A stretch of DNA of 64,000 bases from JBHHUI01 sp965248775 (lineage in GTDB: Bacteria > Chloroflexota > Anaerolineae > Anaerolineales > JBHHUI01): positions 3,968,001 to 4,032,000 of the forward strand of contig OZ252150.1 of assembly GCA_965248775.1 (NCBI GenBank), given 5' to 3'. Below, one piece after another: positions 28,510 through 37,720 of the stretch. How positions within the stretch are numbered: position 1 is the first letter of the stretch; every line of letters starts with the position of its first letter. The translations under genes and the position numbers were made by a program. Below the pieces are notes generated by a model. The model did no database searches. It was not told the origin of the DNA and saw nothing but the letters and a program-made list of their open reading frames with translations.

Positions 28510-29992
28510 CAATACCTTTCAAATAAGCAAACAGGTGGCACCCGAGGCATACTTGTGAGATATACAAATTCGCAAGATGCCAGGGGGCCACCTGATGGGA
28601 TACAGATTACGCGAGGTTGACATCGAGAGCAAGTTTTGCCGGGAACTGACATTTACAAGCCTGAGCCGGGTTATTCCGCCAGATGTGGTCGAAGCAGCGT
28701 TGGAGGCAGAAGGCTTGAAAACGCAACGCGAGCGCAAATTGAATCTGGTCGTGACAGTGTTTTTAATCATCACAATGAACATCTACACGCAATCTTCTCT
28801 GGGGCGGGTAATGCGTAAGATCGCCCAGGGGTTGCGGTACATCTGGAACAATCCGGAATACGCGGTACCGAAAGACAGTGCGATTACCTATCGGCGCTAT
28901 CAACTGGGTGCTCGACCGGTCGTGCGTTTGTTTCGGCATGTATGTCGACCGATAGCTACGACGGAGACAGCCGGCGCGTTCCTCTTTGGATTGCGCCTGA
29001 TGGCCATCGATGGCACGGTTGAAGATGTGGCTGACACGCCGGAGAATGCGGCGGCTTTTGGACGGCACCACAGCCCGCGCGGCCAGAGCGCTTTTCCGCA
29101 GGTGCAAGGGGTGTATCTGGTCGAGTGCGGCACGCATACGATTGTCGATGCGGGCTTCTGGCCTTGCCACACCAGCGAGCGCATAGGTGGTTTTCGCCTG
29201 TTGCGCTCGGTCGAGATGGGCATGTTGGTGATGTGGGACCGTGGGTTTCATGATTATGACATGCTGCGCATGGTTTTGGAGCGCGGGGGACACATTTTGA
29301 GCCGATTTCCAGCCCATGTCAAGCCTAAAAACCGCTGTCCCTTGCCAGATGGCTCCTACACCGCCTACCTGACCCCCTCCGACTACCAGCGCCGCAAGCG
29401 GGGCGAGCGCCTCCTGGTGCGCATCGTCGAATACACCATAAGTGACCCGGCACTCCCCGGTTACGGTGAAGTGCACCGCTTGGTTACCACCTTGCTGAAC
29501 CCCGAAGCCTTCCCAGCCCTGGAACTCGCGCGAGCTTATCACGAACGCTGGGAAATCGAATTGGTCATCGATGAAGTCGACACCCATCAACGTCTGGCCG
29601 GACGCCCGCTGCGCAGTCTCAAGCCGGTCGGGGTCATTCAGGAACTGTATGGCCTGCTCATCGCACACTTCATCATCCGCTTCCTGATGCATGCGGCTGC
29701 CCAACGCACCGGTCTCGATCCCGACCAACTCAGCTTTGTGCATGCACTCGAACTCGTGCGCGACACGCTCGCCGAGTTTCAAAAGACGGCCGTTGACCAA
29801 CTCGGCCAACTCTATGACCGCTTGTTGCATGACATCGCTGACGTTCGTCTGCCTCTCCGCCGTGCCCGTTCAAACCCGCGTGTAGTCAAACGCAAGATGT
29901 CAAAGTTCCGCCTGAAACAGCCGGAGCATTATCACTGGCCCCAACCCCGACAACCTTTCCGGCAAGCTTTGGCCCTTATTTGAAAGGTATTG
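28510..29992 (+). mobile_element. IS4-family insertion sequence in the kinase gene
   Basis: A 1483-bp element with 18-bp inverted repeats (CAATACCTTTCAAATAAG at 28510-28527, complement at 29975-29992). It has a 10-bp target duplication CAACTAAATC (28500-28509 and 29993-30002). The duplication length fits the IS4 family (IS231/IS4 groups). Confidence 0.95.
28577..29983 (+). CDS. IS4-family DDE transposase
   Basis: The 468-residue protein has an N-terminal domain typical of long IS4 transposases and the triad Asp in LMAIDGTVEDVAD, Asp in MLVMWDRGFHDYD and Glu in YHERWEIELVIDEVDTHQ (the YREK-like signature). The frame is complete and the element ends are perfect, so it is likely active. The internal ATG at 28595 is an alternative start. 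Confidence 0.92.
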   Translation: MPGGHLMGYRLREVDIESKFCRELTFTSLSRVIPPDVVEAALEAEGLKTQRERKLNLVVTVFLIITMNIYTQSSLGRVMRKIAQGLRYIWNNPEYAVPKDSAITYRRYQLGARPVVRLFRHVCRPIATTETAGAFLFGLRLMAIDGTVEDVADTPENAAAFGRHHSPRGQSAFPQVQGVYLVECGTHTIVDAGFWPCHTSERIGGFRLLRSVEMGMLVMWDRGFHDYDMLRMVLERGGHILSRFPAHVKPKNRCPLPDGSYTAYLTPSDYQRRKRGERLLVRIVEYTISDPALPGYGEVHRLVTTLLNPEAFPALELARAYHERWEIELVIDEVDTHQRLAGRPLRSLKPVGVIQELYGLLIAHFIIRFLMHAAAQRTGLDPDQLSFVHALELVRDTLAEFQKTAVDQLGQLYDRLLHDIADVRLPLRRARSNPRVVKRKMSKFRLKQPEHYHWPQPRQPFRQALALI

Positions 29993-31929
29993 CAACTAAA
30001 TCATAGTGTAAGCGTCGTTCCGACGACAAGTATCCGTATCTTTGCCAGGGCCTCAGTGCTCGCCTCGCTGGCGGCGGCGCTCCTTTCATTAGGACTCGCC
30101 ACAATGCTTTACCGACGCAAATTTGCAGAACCAGCTGCGGCCGCGCTTTCTTTTTATCTGTTGATCTTTGGAATTGCGATGGCCGGCCCTTTGGAGGCAG
30201 CGAGCGTCTACTGGACCGGTGGCATGTCAGCCGCGCTAGCTTTGCAGACTATCCTGCTCGCAACCCCCACAGTTGCCTTATTGCTGCTGTTTCCGAGCGG
30301 TGCGTTTGTTCCGACCTGGACGCGCTGGGTATTCGCGCTGACTATCCCATGGAACGTCTTATTGATCTTCGTACCCGTTTACAATTCGGTCGCGATCTCG
30401 CAGCAACCTGGATTATTTGTAGCTTACACCACCCTCTGGATCTGTTTCATGGGCGTTGGCATCTACGCGCAGATATATCGTTATAGACGCGTCGCGGGCC
30501 TCGCCGAACGCCAGCAAACGCGTTGGGTGCTGTACGGTTTCGCTATCTGGTTTGGGATCATATTGCTAACGGCAGGCCCGTACTTCTATTTGGAGGGTCT
30601 ACCACCGGACGCACCCAGCCCATGGTGGGTACCTGCAAGCGAACTCGTGTGGTTTCTGAGTCTGAACATCCTTCCGATCTGTCTCACAGTGGCGATCACG
30701 CGCTACCGATTGTGGGACATTGATCTCGTCGTCAACCGCACACTCGTCTACGGTGCATTGACCGCCGGCGTGGTCGTGCTCTACTTCGGCGGCGTCGTCG
30801 GACTGGGACTGTTGTTCCAACCTGCGAACAATCTACTCATCCCACTCCTCACAGCTGGTTTGGCGGCCGTGGTCTTCAACCCGTTGCGCGTTCGACTGCA
30901 AGGGACTATCAACCGTATGATGTATGGGGAGCGGGACGACCCGGTGGCAGTGTTGTCCCGCTTGAGCACGCAGCTGGAGATGACAGGTTCACCTACCGAC
31001 GCTCTCAACAGTATTGTCGAGACCATCACTCAAGCACTCAAGTTACCCTATGCCGCCATCGAGTTAAGAGAAGGAACGAAACCGGCAGCAACTTTTGGTG
31101 TCCCGACGAATGAATTACAACGCTTTGCTCTTGTCCATCAGGGCGTAAATGTGGGCCAGATGGTCGTTGCTACCCGAGCAGCGCAGGAACCTTTCAATCC
31201 CAAAGACCTGCGCTTACTCAAGAATATGGCCCAGCAAGCTGGTGCGGCTGCCCATGCAGTCCGTCTGACAGCCGACCTGCAATACTCACGCGAAAGGCTC
31301 GTGACAGCCCGGGAAGAAGAACGTCGACGTATCCGGCGCGATCTACACGACGGGCTGGGTCCCACGCTTGCGGTACAAGCCCTCAAACAGGAAGAAGCCC
31401 TCGAGGCGTTGTCCGACGACCCGGCTGGCGCCCGCATCTTACTGGAGGAACTTAATACAGAGACACAGCAGCTGTTGACCGACGTGCGCCGCCTGGCTTA
31501 CGATCTGCGCCCGCCGGCGTTGGATGAACTCGGGTTGGTCGCTGCCGTCCGAGAGCAGGCAATTCAAATGCTCCAGGGCGCGAATGGCTTACGAGTGGAT
31601 GTGCATGCTCCGCCTGACCTACCCGAATTGCCGGCGGCCGTCGAAACGGCAGCCTATCGCATTGCGGTGGAGGCCATATCCAATGTAGGCCGCCATACCA
31701 AAGCACAAATTTGTACGGTGCGATTCAAACTTTCTAATGAAATGTCTGCCTTACACTTCGAAGTTGAAGATGACGGCCAGGGAAATACACACGATCTACG
31801 GGCTGGAGTCGGGCTGACTTCGATGAAGGAACGCGCTGAAGAATTAGGTGGCCACTTGACCATTGAGAACAGCTCGCCGAGAGGTTTGATTGTCCGAGCG
31901 GTACTGCCTGTTCCGGTGCGAGGGAATGG

Positions 31930-32592
31930 ATGAGCATCATCCGGCTTCTGATCGCGGACGACCATACCCTCTTCCGGGAAGGACTGCATGCACTTCTCGA
32001 TAAGGAAGCGGATGTACAAGTAGTGGGTGAAGCGCAATCCGGAGAAGAGGCCATTGCCATGGCCACAGCGCTTGAACCAGATGTAATCCTGATGGATATC
32101 CAAATGCCCGGCCAAAACGGCATTGAGGCCACGCGCCAGATTGTGCGCGCCAATGAAAAAATTGGCGTGATCATCGTCACAATGTTGGAGGACGACAGTT
32201 CGGTATTTGCCGCAATGCGCGCCGGCGCTCGCGGCTACGTGCTCAAAGGAGCCAAGAAAGCGGAGATGCTACGCGCCATCCGGGCTGCAGCGGCTGGGGA
32301 GGCACTCTTTGGTCCCGGCATCGCAAACCGTCTGACATCATTTTTCTCTCGTCTGGATTCCGACACGCTCCCCCCGGAACAACCTTTTCCGGAACTCACA
32401 GAGCGCGAGCACGAAGTACTCGACCTGATCGCGCAGGGGTGCAACAACGCCGCCATCGCCGAGCGACTGTCGCTGAGTCCCAAGACAGTCAGCAATCATA
32501 TCTCGAATATCTACAACAAATTACAAGTAGCTGATCGGCTCGAAGCTTACCAGCAAGCCCGCGCAGCCGGGATGGGGACCGAAAGGGGGTAG
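31930..32592 (+). CDS. NarL/FixJ-family response regulator
   Basis: A 220-residue two-component regulator. The receiver domain has acidic pocket DD at residues 10-11, phospho-acceptor Asp56 in VILMDIQMPG, Thr in IIVTMLEDD and Lys in GYVLKGAKK. The output is a LuxR-type helix-turn-helix (LTEREHEVLDLIAQGCNN ... SPKTVSNHISNIYNKL). It overlaps the kinase stop by ATGA, so it is the partner of the now broken kinase. Without the kinase it may be unphosphorylated or driven by another donor. Confidence 0.95.
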   Translation: MSIIRLLIADDHTLFREGLHALLDKEADVQVVGEAQSGEEAIAMATALEPDVILMDIQMPGQNGIEATRQIVRANEKIGVIIVTMLEDDSSVFAAMRAGARGYVLKGAKKAEMLRAIRAAAAGEALFGPGIANRLTSFFSRLDSDTLPPEQPFPELTEREHEVLDLIAQGCNNAAIAERLSLSPKTVSNHISNIYNKLQVADRLEAYQQARAAGMGTERG

Positions 32593-33034
32593 GGGCATAC
32601 AGTGAAGTGTGCATACCGACGCAGTGCATTCGGCACTGTGCTGCACTTTGCAGCAGGAACATTCTGGGATAGCAAACATCTGTCGACTTGCCGTTCCCGC
32701 AAGGATCATCATGTCAACCGCGCCCACCCGCAAGCTGCGCTGCTTCCGGCGAACGCCGCAATGCCAGCATCGCCCAGATTCCCAGTGTTGGACCAATGGC
32801 CAGAATTGAAAATGCAAAACGCCAGCCGACAAGTTCAACAGCCGGTGGAATCAAGCGAATCGTGAAGAGAGTCAGCAGAAAACCGAGACTCGTTTGAAGC
32901 GTAAGCGCGCTCCCGATATATTCAGGCGGGCTGAGTTCGCTCACACATGCTGAGAACTGCGCCGAGTCAGCTGCTACTACGAATCCCCAGACCAGACTGA
33001 CCGTGACGACTATCACAGGGTCGTATTGCATCAT

Positions 33035-33361
33035 GTAAGAATCTTACCCTGAGAAGCCGTTGCCAGTCCAGTTTTTCCATCATTTTCAACCTGATTCGAG
33101 GTGTGACTTTTCGATCAATTGGTCAAGCCTCACCTAGTTTCCTCTGCTTCCGCTGGAGCTGCCTGACGCGCAGCCGAAGCCACGCAGGCGAGCACTGTCA
33201 ACACCCCTTGTTGAGATGCGTGTGCAAAGAGCGTCAAGGGGTGTTGACGAAGCGCAGCCGCAGTGGCACGCTGCGGAGCGCAGGGGGCTCCAGCGAGAAG
33301 CAGGCGTTCTGTTTCCCGTTGGTGAGCCGAGATAAAAGCAGGCTGGTAGTCGACACATTCA
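33035..33361. other. Non-coding end of the integrase-core element
   Basis: No supported gene. It contains a perfect 14-bp inverted repeat (GTCAACACCCCTTG at 33197-33210 against 33235-33248) with a 24-base loop. A minus-strand frame runs here (33384-33130), but it starts in the repeat P5 and has no recognisable domain. Confidence 0.5.
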
Positions 33362-35107
33362 TCCCGACCCAGTGCCTTCGTCACGACCCAGTGCCTTCGT
33401 CACGACCCAGTTCATTCGTCCTGACCCAGTACGTTCAGGACTGGGTGCTGCTGCGGCGACATGATCCGCGAACTCCTCGTTCGCCTCGAGTTCATGTTCC
33501 GCTTGCTTGAGGCGCCAGTCATGTACTCGGCGCTGGAGCGTGCGTAACTGACCGTCACTGAATTTGCCGGGCTGGCCTTGTTGCAACCACTGGAAGAGCA
33601 TCTTGGCAGTGAGGTAAGGCGTTTGCTCCAATTGCTGCTCAACTTCGTCCCAGACGTCTTCGAATGGATCTTTTCGGGTACGCCACCAGCGCTTCACCTG
33701 GCCATAGCGCCCTTTGCGTTTCGTGCGCCGGTACATGCGCGCAGCACGCTCGAGGCGTCGGGCGGTACCGTTGTCGTTGGGCGGTGGTGCGTTGCCATTG
33801 GCCGTGCTGGTGATGGCGCGCGCGTTCGGCAGCACCGGTGCTTTGGCGGACGGGTATGCTGTTTCCGCCGGATGCACGGATCCATTCACATGCTGTGCGG
33901 TGGAGCTGTTGGGTGACGCGGTAGCGGACAGCGCGAGCGGGTTGACGTAGGCGTGCTGCCAGAATAGGTCCTGTAAAGATTCGATCTGCTGTAGCAGGTT
34001 CAAAGGGTCCAACTGGCGGTACTGTTCTCCAAGTGCGCGCCTGGTTTCATCCGAGATACTCTCAGTGGCCGTGACACGCTGATAGGGCGTCCGCGCCAAA
34101 TCGTATTTGCGCATGATGCGGTTGCCGACGCGTTTTTTCTCCACCAGCTTGACAGAAGGCTGGAAAAAGTTCACGTAAAGCCGGAGTTGCGTGTACAAAG
34201 CACCCAAAACGCGGCAGGCTTCTATGCCAACGAAACGGTCGTAGCCGACGAACTTGCGCACAATGGAGCCGTTCTTCTGTTCGACATGGCACTGGTCGTT
34301 CTCCCGGTAAGGGCGTGAACGAGTGAAGGTGATGCCTTCGTCCTGGCAGTAGTGAAAGAGCAGATAATTCAAGAACTCGCCGCCGTTGTCGGTGTCCAAC
34401 CCCAACAGGTCGAAGGGCAGCTGTGTACGGATGCGCCGGATTGCGCGGAGCACGGTGTCCTGGCTGCGGTACAGCAGCGCGGCGAACTCCGTCCACCCGG
34501 TAGAAACATCCGTCATCACCAGCGTGTGCACAAACTGCCCATCGATGCGATCGCCACAGTGGGCGACCAGGTCGGCTTCGATAAAGCCCGGCCCATCTTC
34601 GTTCCACTCTGCAAATGTGCGCACGGGCACATGATGCTTGAGCAGGCTACCCGGCCTGGTGGTGCTGCGGCCGTAGGGCAGTTGACCGCGCCGCACGTCT
34701 GCCAGGAGGCGGTCAACCGTCGCCGTGCTGATCGCAAGCAGGCGTTCACGCACATCGTCCGAGAGCGAGAGGTGACCGTGCCGCTCCAGGGCGGCCACGA
34801 ACTCCGGCAGAAACGGCACTAGCCGTTTGGAGCAGATACGGTTGGCAGCTTCCCAGACCTCCACCAACGCCGCCTGCACCTCGGGCGTGTAGATTCGGGG
34901 CGACGGTTTCCGCGGCCGTCTCGCAGGTTGCGCTGCCTGGGCGTCATGATACTTGAGCAACGTGAGGGCGTATTTGCGGTGATAGCCGGTGGCAGCGGTT
35001 AATTCGTTGAGGATGGTTTGCTTCTCTTTCTTGGACGCCTGCTGGTAACGCGGCGCGGTGCTGGCCAGAAGTTCACGGCGTGATTGCAGACTCATGGGAT
35101 GCCTCAT
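33359..35107 (-). CDS. Integrase-core (rve) DDE transposase with a repeat-derived C-terminal tail
   Basis: The 582-residue transposase has an N-terminal helix-turn-helix region and an rve catalytic core: Asp in GFIEADLVAHCG, Asp in LLGLDTDNGGEFLNY and Glu in ENDQCHVEQKNGSIVRKF, followed by a basic region RMYRRTKRKGRYGQVKRWW. Its last 28 residues (from PSPERTGSG) are encoded by repeat P5, inserted directly at the original stop: removing P5 (84 bp) would end the protein at HVAAA with a TGA. Catalysis is probably not affected. ATG 35095 is an alternative start. Confidence 0.85.
   Translation of the reverse strand: MRHPMSLQSRRELLASTAPRYQQASKKEKQTILNELTAATGYHRKYALTLLKYHDAQAAQPARRPRKPSPRIYTPEVQAALVEVWEAANRICSKRLVPFLPEFVAALERHGHLSLSDDVRERLLAISTATVDRLLADVRRGQLPYGRSTTRPGSLLKHHVPVRTFAEWNEDGPGFIEADLVAHCGDRIDGQFVHTLVMTDVSTGWTEFAALLYRSQDTVLRAIRRIRTQLPFDLLGLDTDNGGEFLNYLLFHYCQDEGITFTRSRPYRENDQCHVEQKNGSIVRKFVGYDRFVGIEACRVLGALYTQLRLYVNFFQPSVKLVEKKRVGNRIMRKYDLARTPYQRVTATESISDETRRALGEQYRQLDPLNLLQQIESLQDLFWQHAYVNPLALSATASPNSSTAQHVNGSVHPAETAYPSAKAPVLPNARAITSTANGNAPPPNDNGTARRLERAARMYRRTKRKGRYGQVKRWWRTRKDPFEDVWDEVEQQLEQTPYLTAKMLFQWLQQGQPGKFSDGQLRTLQRRVHDWRLKQAEHELEANEEFADHVAAAAPSPERTGSGRMNWVVTKALGRDEGTGSG
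33362..33445 (+). repeat. Palindromic repeat P5 (one complete unit preceded by three left halves)
   Basis: Three consecutive 19-base left halves (33362-33380, 33381-33399, 33400-33418) are followed by a complete 27-bp unit (33419-33445, arms TCCTGA/TCAGGA). The matching 8-base right halves (TGACTGGG) expected on the other side are missing. Total 84 bp keeps the host frame. Confidence 0.8.
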
Positions 35108-36201
35108 CGATCTCCTCCGAACGTCCGAACAACGGGAACATTCGGTAAGGATTAGCGTGAGTCAACGATCTTGTCAAAGTAAGGTTTTCGATGATGCAAT
35201 GCGGGGTTAGCGCCAAATAAAAATCCTATCCCGAGTGCACATAACCCGCTGATCGCCATACTGCCGATGGTCAAAGTTGTGCGGCCCATACGGTCGGCAA
35301 GCAGGCCGGCCAACAAGCTTCCCAATCCCCCGATTGCAATCACTGCAAACGCAGCCACGGCAGCCCACGCGGGCGCAACACCCACTTGTTCAAAACTGGC
35401 AAGCAAGAACAGTGGTATCCAGGCCCACATGGCATAGAGTTCCCACATATGTCCAAGGTAACCAAAGTTCGCCAGCCGTATCCCGCGTTCAGCCAAAGCC
35501 CGGAATGCAAAGCGCGGATTGAAGCGGGCCGACTTTGTAACGTACGGGCCCGCACGCACGCCAACAATTGCAATCAATCCGCCCAACAACGCCAGCCCAC
35601 TGGCCGCAAGCACCACAGTACGCCAGGAAAAATCACCGAAACCAGTGATGAGATGCGGTGCAGCACTTCCCACCGTCAGCGCGCCAACTAGCAAGCCAAT
35701 CCCCAAACCCCGATCAGCTTGCGTCCAGGTGGCCACCAGTTTCATGCCGACCGGATACACACCTGCGAGCAACATGCCGGTTACAAATCGCAACACCAAA
35801 GCCGGAGGCAGGCTATCCACAAAGAGAGGAATGGCTGCATTGGCAAATGCTGCCGTGATCGCCGAAGCAGCAAAGAACCAGCGTGCTGGAATGATGTCCG
35901 CCAGATTGAACATAGCTGAGATCAACGTCCCGGCGACAAATCCGATCTGTACGCTCATCGTGAGCCAGGTCTTGCCGCCATCACTCAGGCCCCACGCCTC
36001 CGTCAGGTCTGGCACAACCGCCGAAGCCGAGAACCACAGCGAGAATGAGAGCAACGCGGCAATCGCCAACAAGATCAAAGTTCGCCATTTTTTGCGCATA
36101 CCAGGAAGTGTATGCGCGCTTGTAGATTCGCGTCGTAACGTGCGGCACGGAATGGCTGCTGGTTTGTAACGCAAAGTATATGGCAAGTGCGTTTGCCACT
36201 A

Positions 36202-37619
36202 GTGGGTCACTTGGCACGGACATCGCCATAAAATGAATCGGGCTTTAGAATTGGCTGCATCCTTGATCACATAGGTGATGAAATGAGCCGACGCAAGAAA
36301 GACCCGCTTCGTGAACTGACGAAGGAAGAGCGGGAATGGCTGGAACGTATTGGCCATTCGCAGACGGAGCCTGCTAGTCATGTCGTTCGCGCCCGACAGA
36401 TTCTGTTCGTGGCGGATGGGAACAATTACACCGAGGCCGCGCGCTTGTCGGGTCGGAAGTCCGGTGACGCGGTCTCGCAGTTGGTCAGCCGTTTCAACCG
36501 GGAAGGCTTGGCGGCCCTCGAGCCAAAGCATGGGGGAGGACCTCAGGTGACGTACGGGGCAGAAGAGCGCGAGCGCATTCTGCAGGAAGTGCGCCGACCA
36601 CCCATTCCGGAGACAGACGGGACGGCGACGTGGTCGCTGCAAACTTTGCAGCAACGGTTGCGCTCGATGCCGGATGGCTTGCCCGAGGTGAGCACCTATA
36701 CCATCTGGACGGTGTTGCAGGAAGCCGGCTACAGCTGGCAGCAGTCGCGCAGCTGGTGCGAAACCGGCCAAGCAACACGCAAGCGAAAGGGCGGCACTGT
36801 TATTGTGACCGACCCAGATACCGAGGCGAAAAAAACTTGATCGAAAGCGCCTACCATACTGGCGAAACGCTCGGCCTGGCCGTCTGGACCCAAGATGAAG
36901 CCGGACCTTATCAGACCAAGCCATATGTGGGGGGCAGCTGGCAGCCCGAGGCGCAGCCGGCCAAACAGCCGCACGAGTACATCCGCGACGGAACGGCAAA
37001 ATTGCTAACACTATTTCACCCGGCTTCTGGACAAGTGCGCGTGAAAGGCGTCACGCGTACTACCAATGCTATTTTGCATCCATGGCTCAAGGACGAACTG
37101 TTGGCTATCCTGCAGGCATTGCCGGCCAAACCCCAACTCGACGTTGAAGCCAATCGCCTGCTATGGGAAAGCTGGCAAGCCGGATTATCGTTGCCCATCA
37201 CCTTGTCGCAAGAACTTCCAGCTCTGCGCATGCTACTCATCTGGGATAACCTCAAAGGCCATTACACTCCGGAGATGGTTCTGTGGTTGTTCGAACACGG
37301 CATTATGCCGCTGTATACACCGTTGGGCGGCTCGTGGTTGAACATGGCTGAATCGATGCAGCGAATTCTCGTTCGGCGTGGCCTGTCCGGCCAGTATCCG
37401 CAAACACCTGATCAATTCATTGCCTTGTTACAAGGCGTCGCGCAGGGTTGGAACCAGAACCCCACTCCGTTTGAATGGGGCGGCAAACGTAAGGCACGTC
37501 GCCAACGCAGTCGGCAGCGGCGGCACATGCTCGGTGGTTCCGGCGCGTACACTCGGCATCCGATCCGCCGCCGCTCAACGCTGATCCAACAATGGCAATC
37601 AGCATGCCAAGTGACCCAC
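36202..37619 (+). mobile_element. IS630-family insertion sequence
   Basis: A 1418-bp element with 15-bp inverted repeats (GTGGGTCACTTGGCA at 36202-36216, complement 37605-37619) between TA dinucleotides (36200-36201 and 37620-37621), the target rule of IS630/mariner. It sits between the MFS gene and acsA and breaks no gene that I can see. Confidence 0.92.
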
Positions 37620-37622
37620 TAG
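36283..37622 (+). CDS. IS630-family transposase, two frames joined by a probable -1 frameshift
   Basis: The first frame (36283-36840, 185 residues) holds the helix-turn-helix DNA-binding part. The second (in frame -1 from the overlap) holds the DDE core: Asp in AVWTQDEAGPYQT, Asp in MLLIWDNLKGHYT and Glu in WLNMAESMQRIL. The frames meet at a run of seven A (36829-36835), just before the first stop. A -1 slip there would read DTEAKKNLIESAYHTGE without a gap. This is the arrangement of many IS630 elements that make a fusion transposase by slippage. Confidence 0.85.
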
Positions 37623-37720
37623 CTATTATCCATTCGCTGGCAGCCATTGGCCATTCGTCGTTTGACTCTCGACCGCAACCATATTAGATTCCTTTCATCC
37701 CAACAGCGACAGGTGATCCA

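Larger units (their letters stand above)
28326..31933 (+). pseudogene. NarL-type sensor histidine kinase, interrupted by an IS4-family element
   Basis: The intact protein would have 704 residues: a short N terminus and first membrane helix (28326-28509, ending SGQLN), seven or more further helices, a GAF-like domain, the HisKA_3 dimerisation region EEERRRIRRDLHDGLGPTLA with the phosphorylated His, and an ATPase domain (YRIAVEAISNVGRH and EVEDDGQGN). The IS at 28510-29992 separates the first 61 residues from the rest. Removing it with one 10-bp duplication restores the frame exactly. The downstream part (29990-31933) stays open and could still be made from a start within the IS end. Confidence 0.92.
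33026..35199 (-). mobile_element. Integrase-core (IS481/IS1202-like) element
   Basis: The ends share TTGCATCAT (33026-33034; complement 35191-35199) and then an imperfect repeat with CTTAC, TGA and CGTTG blocks over about 36 bases. One long transposase gene fills most of it. Deleting exactly this interval restores the MFS frame, which supports the ends, although no target duplication is seen. Confidence 0.78.
32714..36186 (-). pseudogene. MFS transporter, split by a 2.2-kb integrase-core element
   Basis: The N-terminal ten or so helices (36186 to 35200) and the last two (33025 to 32714) belong to one major facilitator protein: SLWFSASAVVPDLTEAW, then LLADRMGRTTLTIGSMA, then ADSAQFSACVSELSPPEYIG. 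Removing 33026-35199 joins FGANPA to YDPVIVVTVSLVWGF in frame. The transported compound is unknown. No duplication of target bases is visible. Confidence 0.88.

Noticed and set aside
33130..33384. Extra minus-strand gene in the integrase-core element
   Set aside because: It starts within repeat P5, has no domain and only moderate length; the transposase would end naturally at the P5 insertion point.
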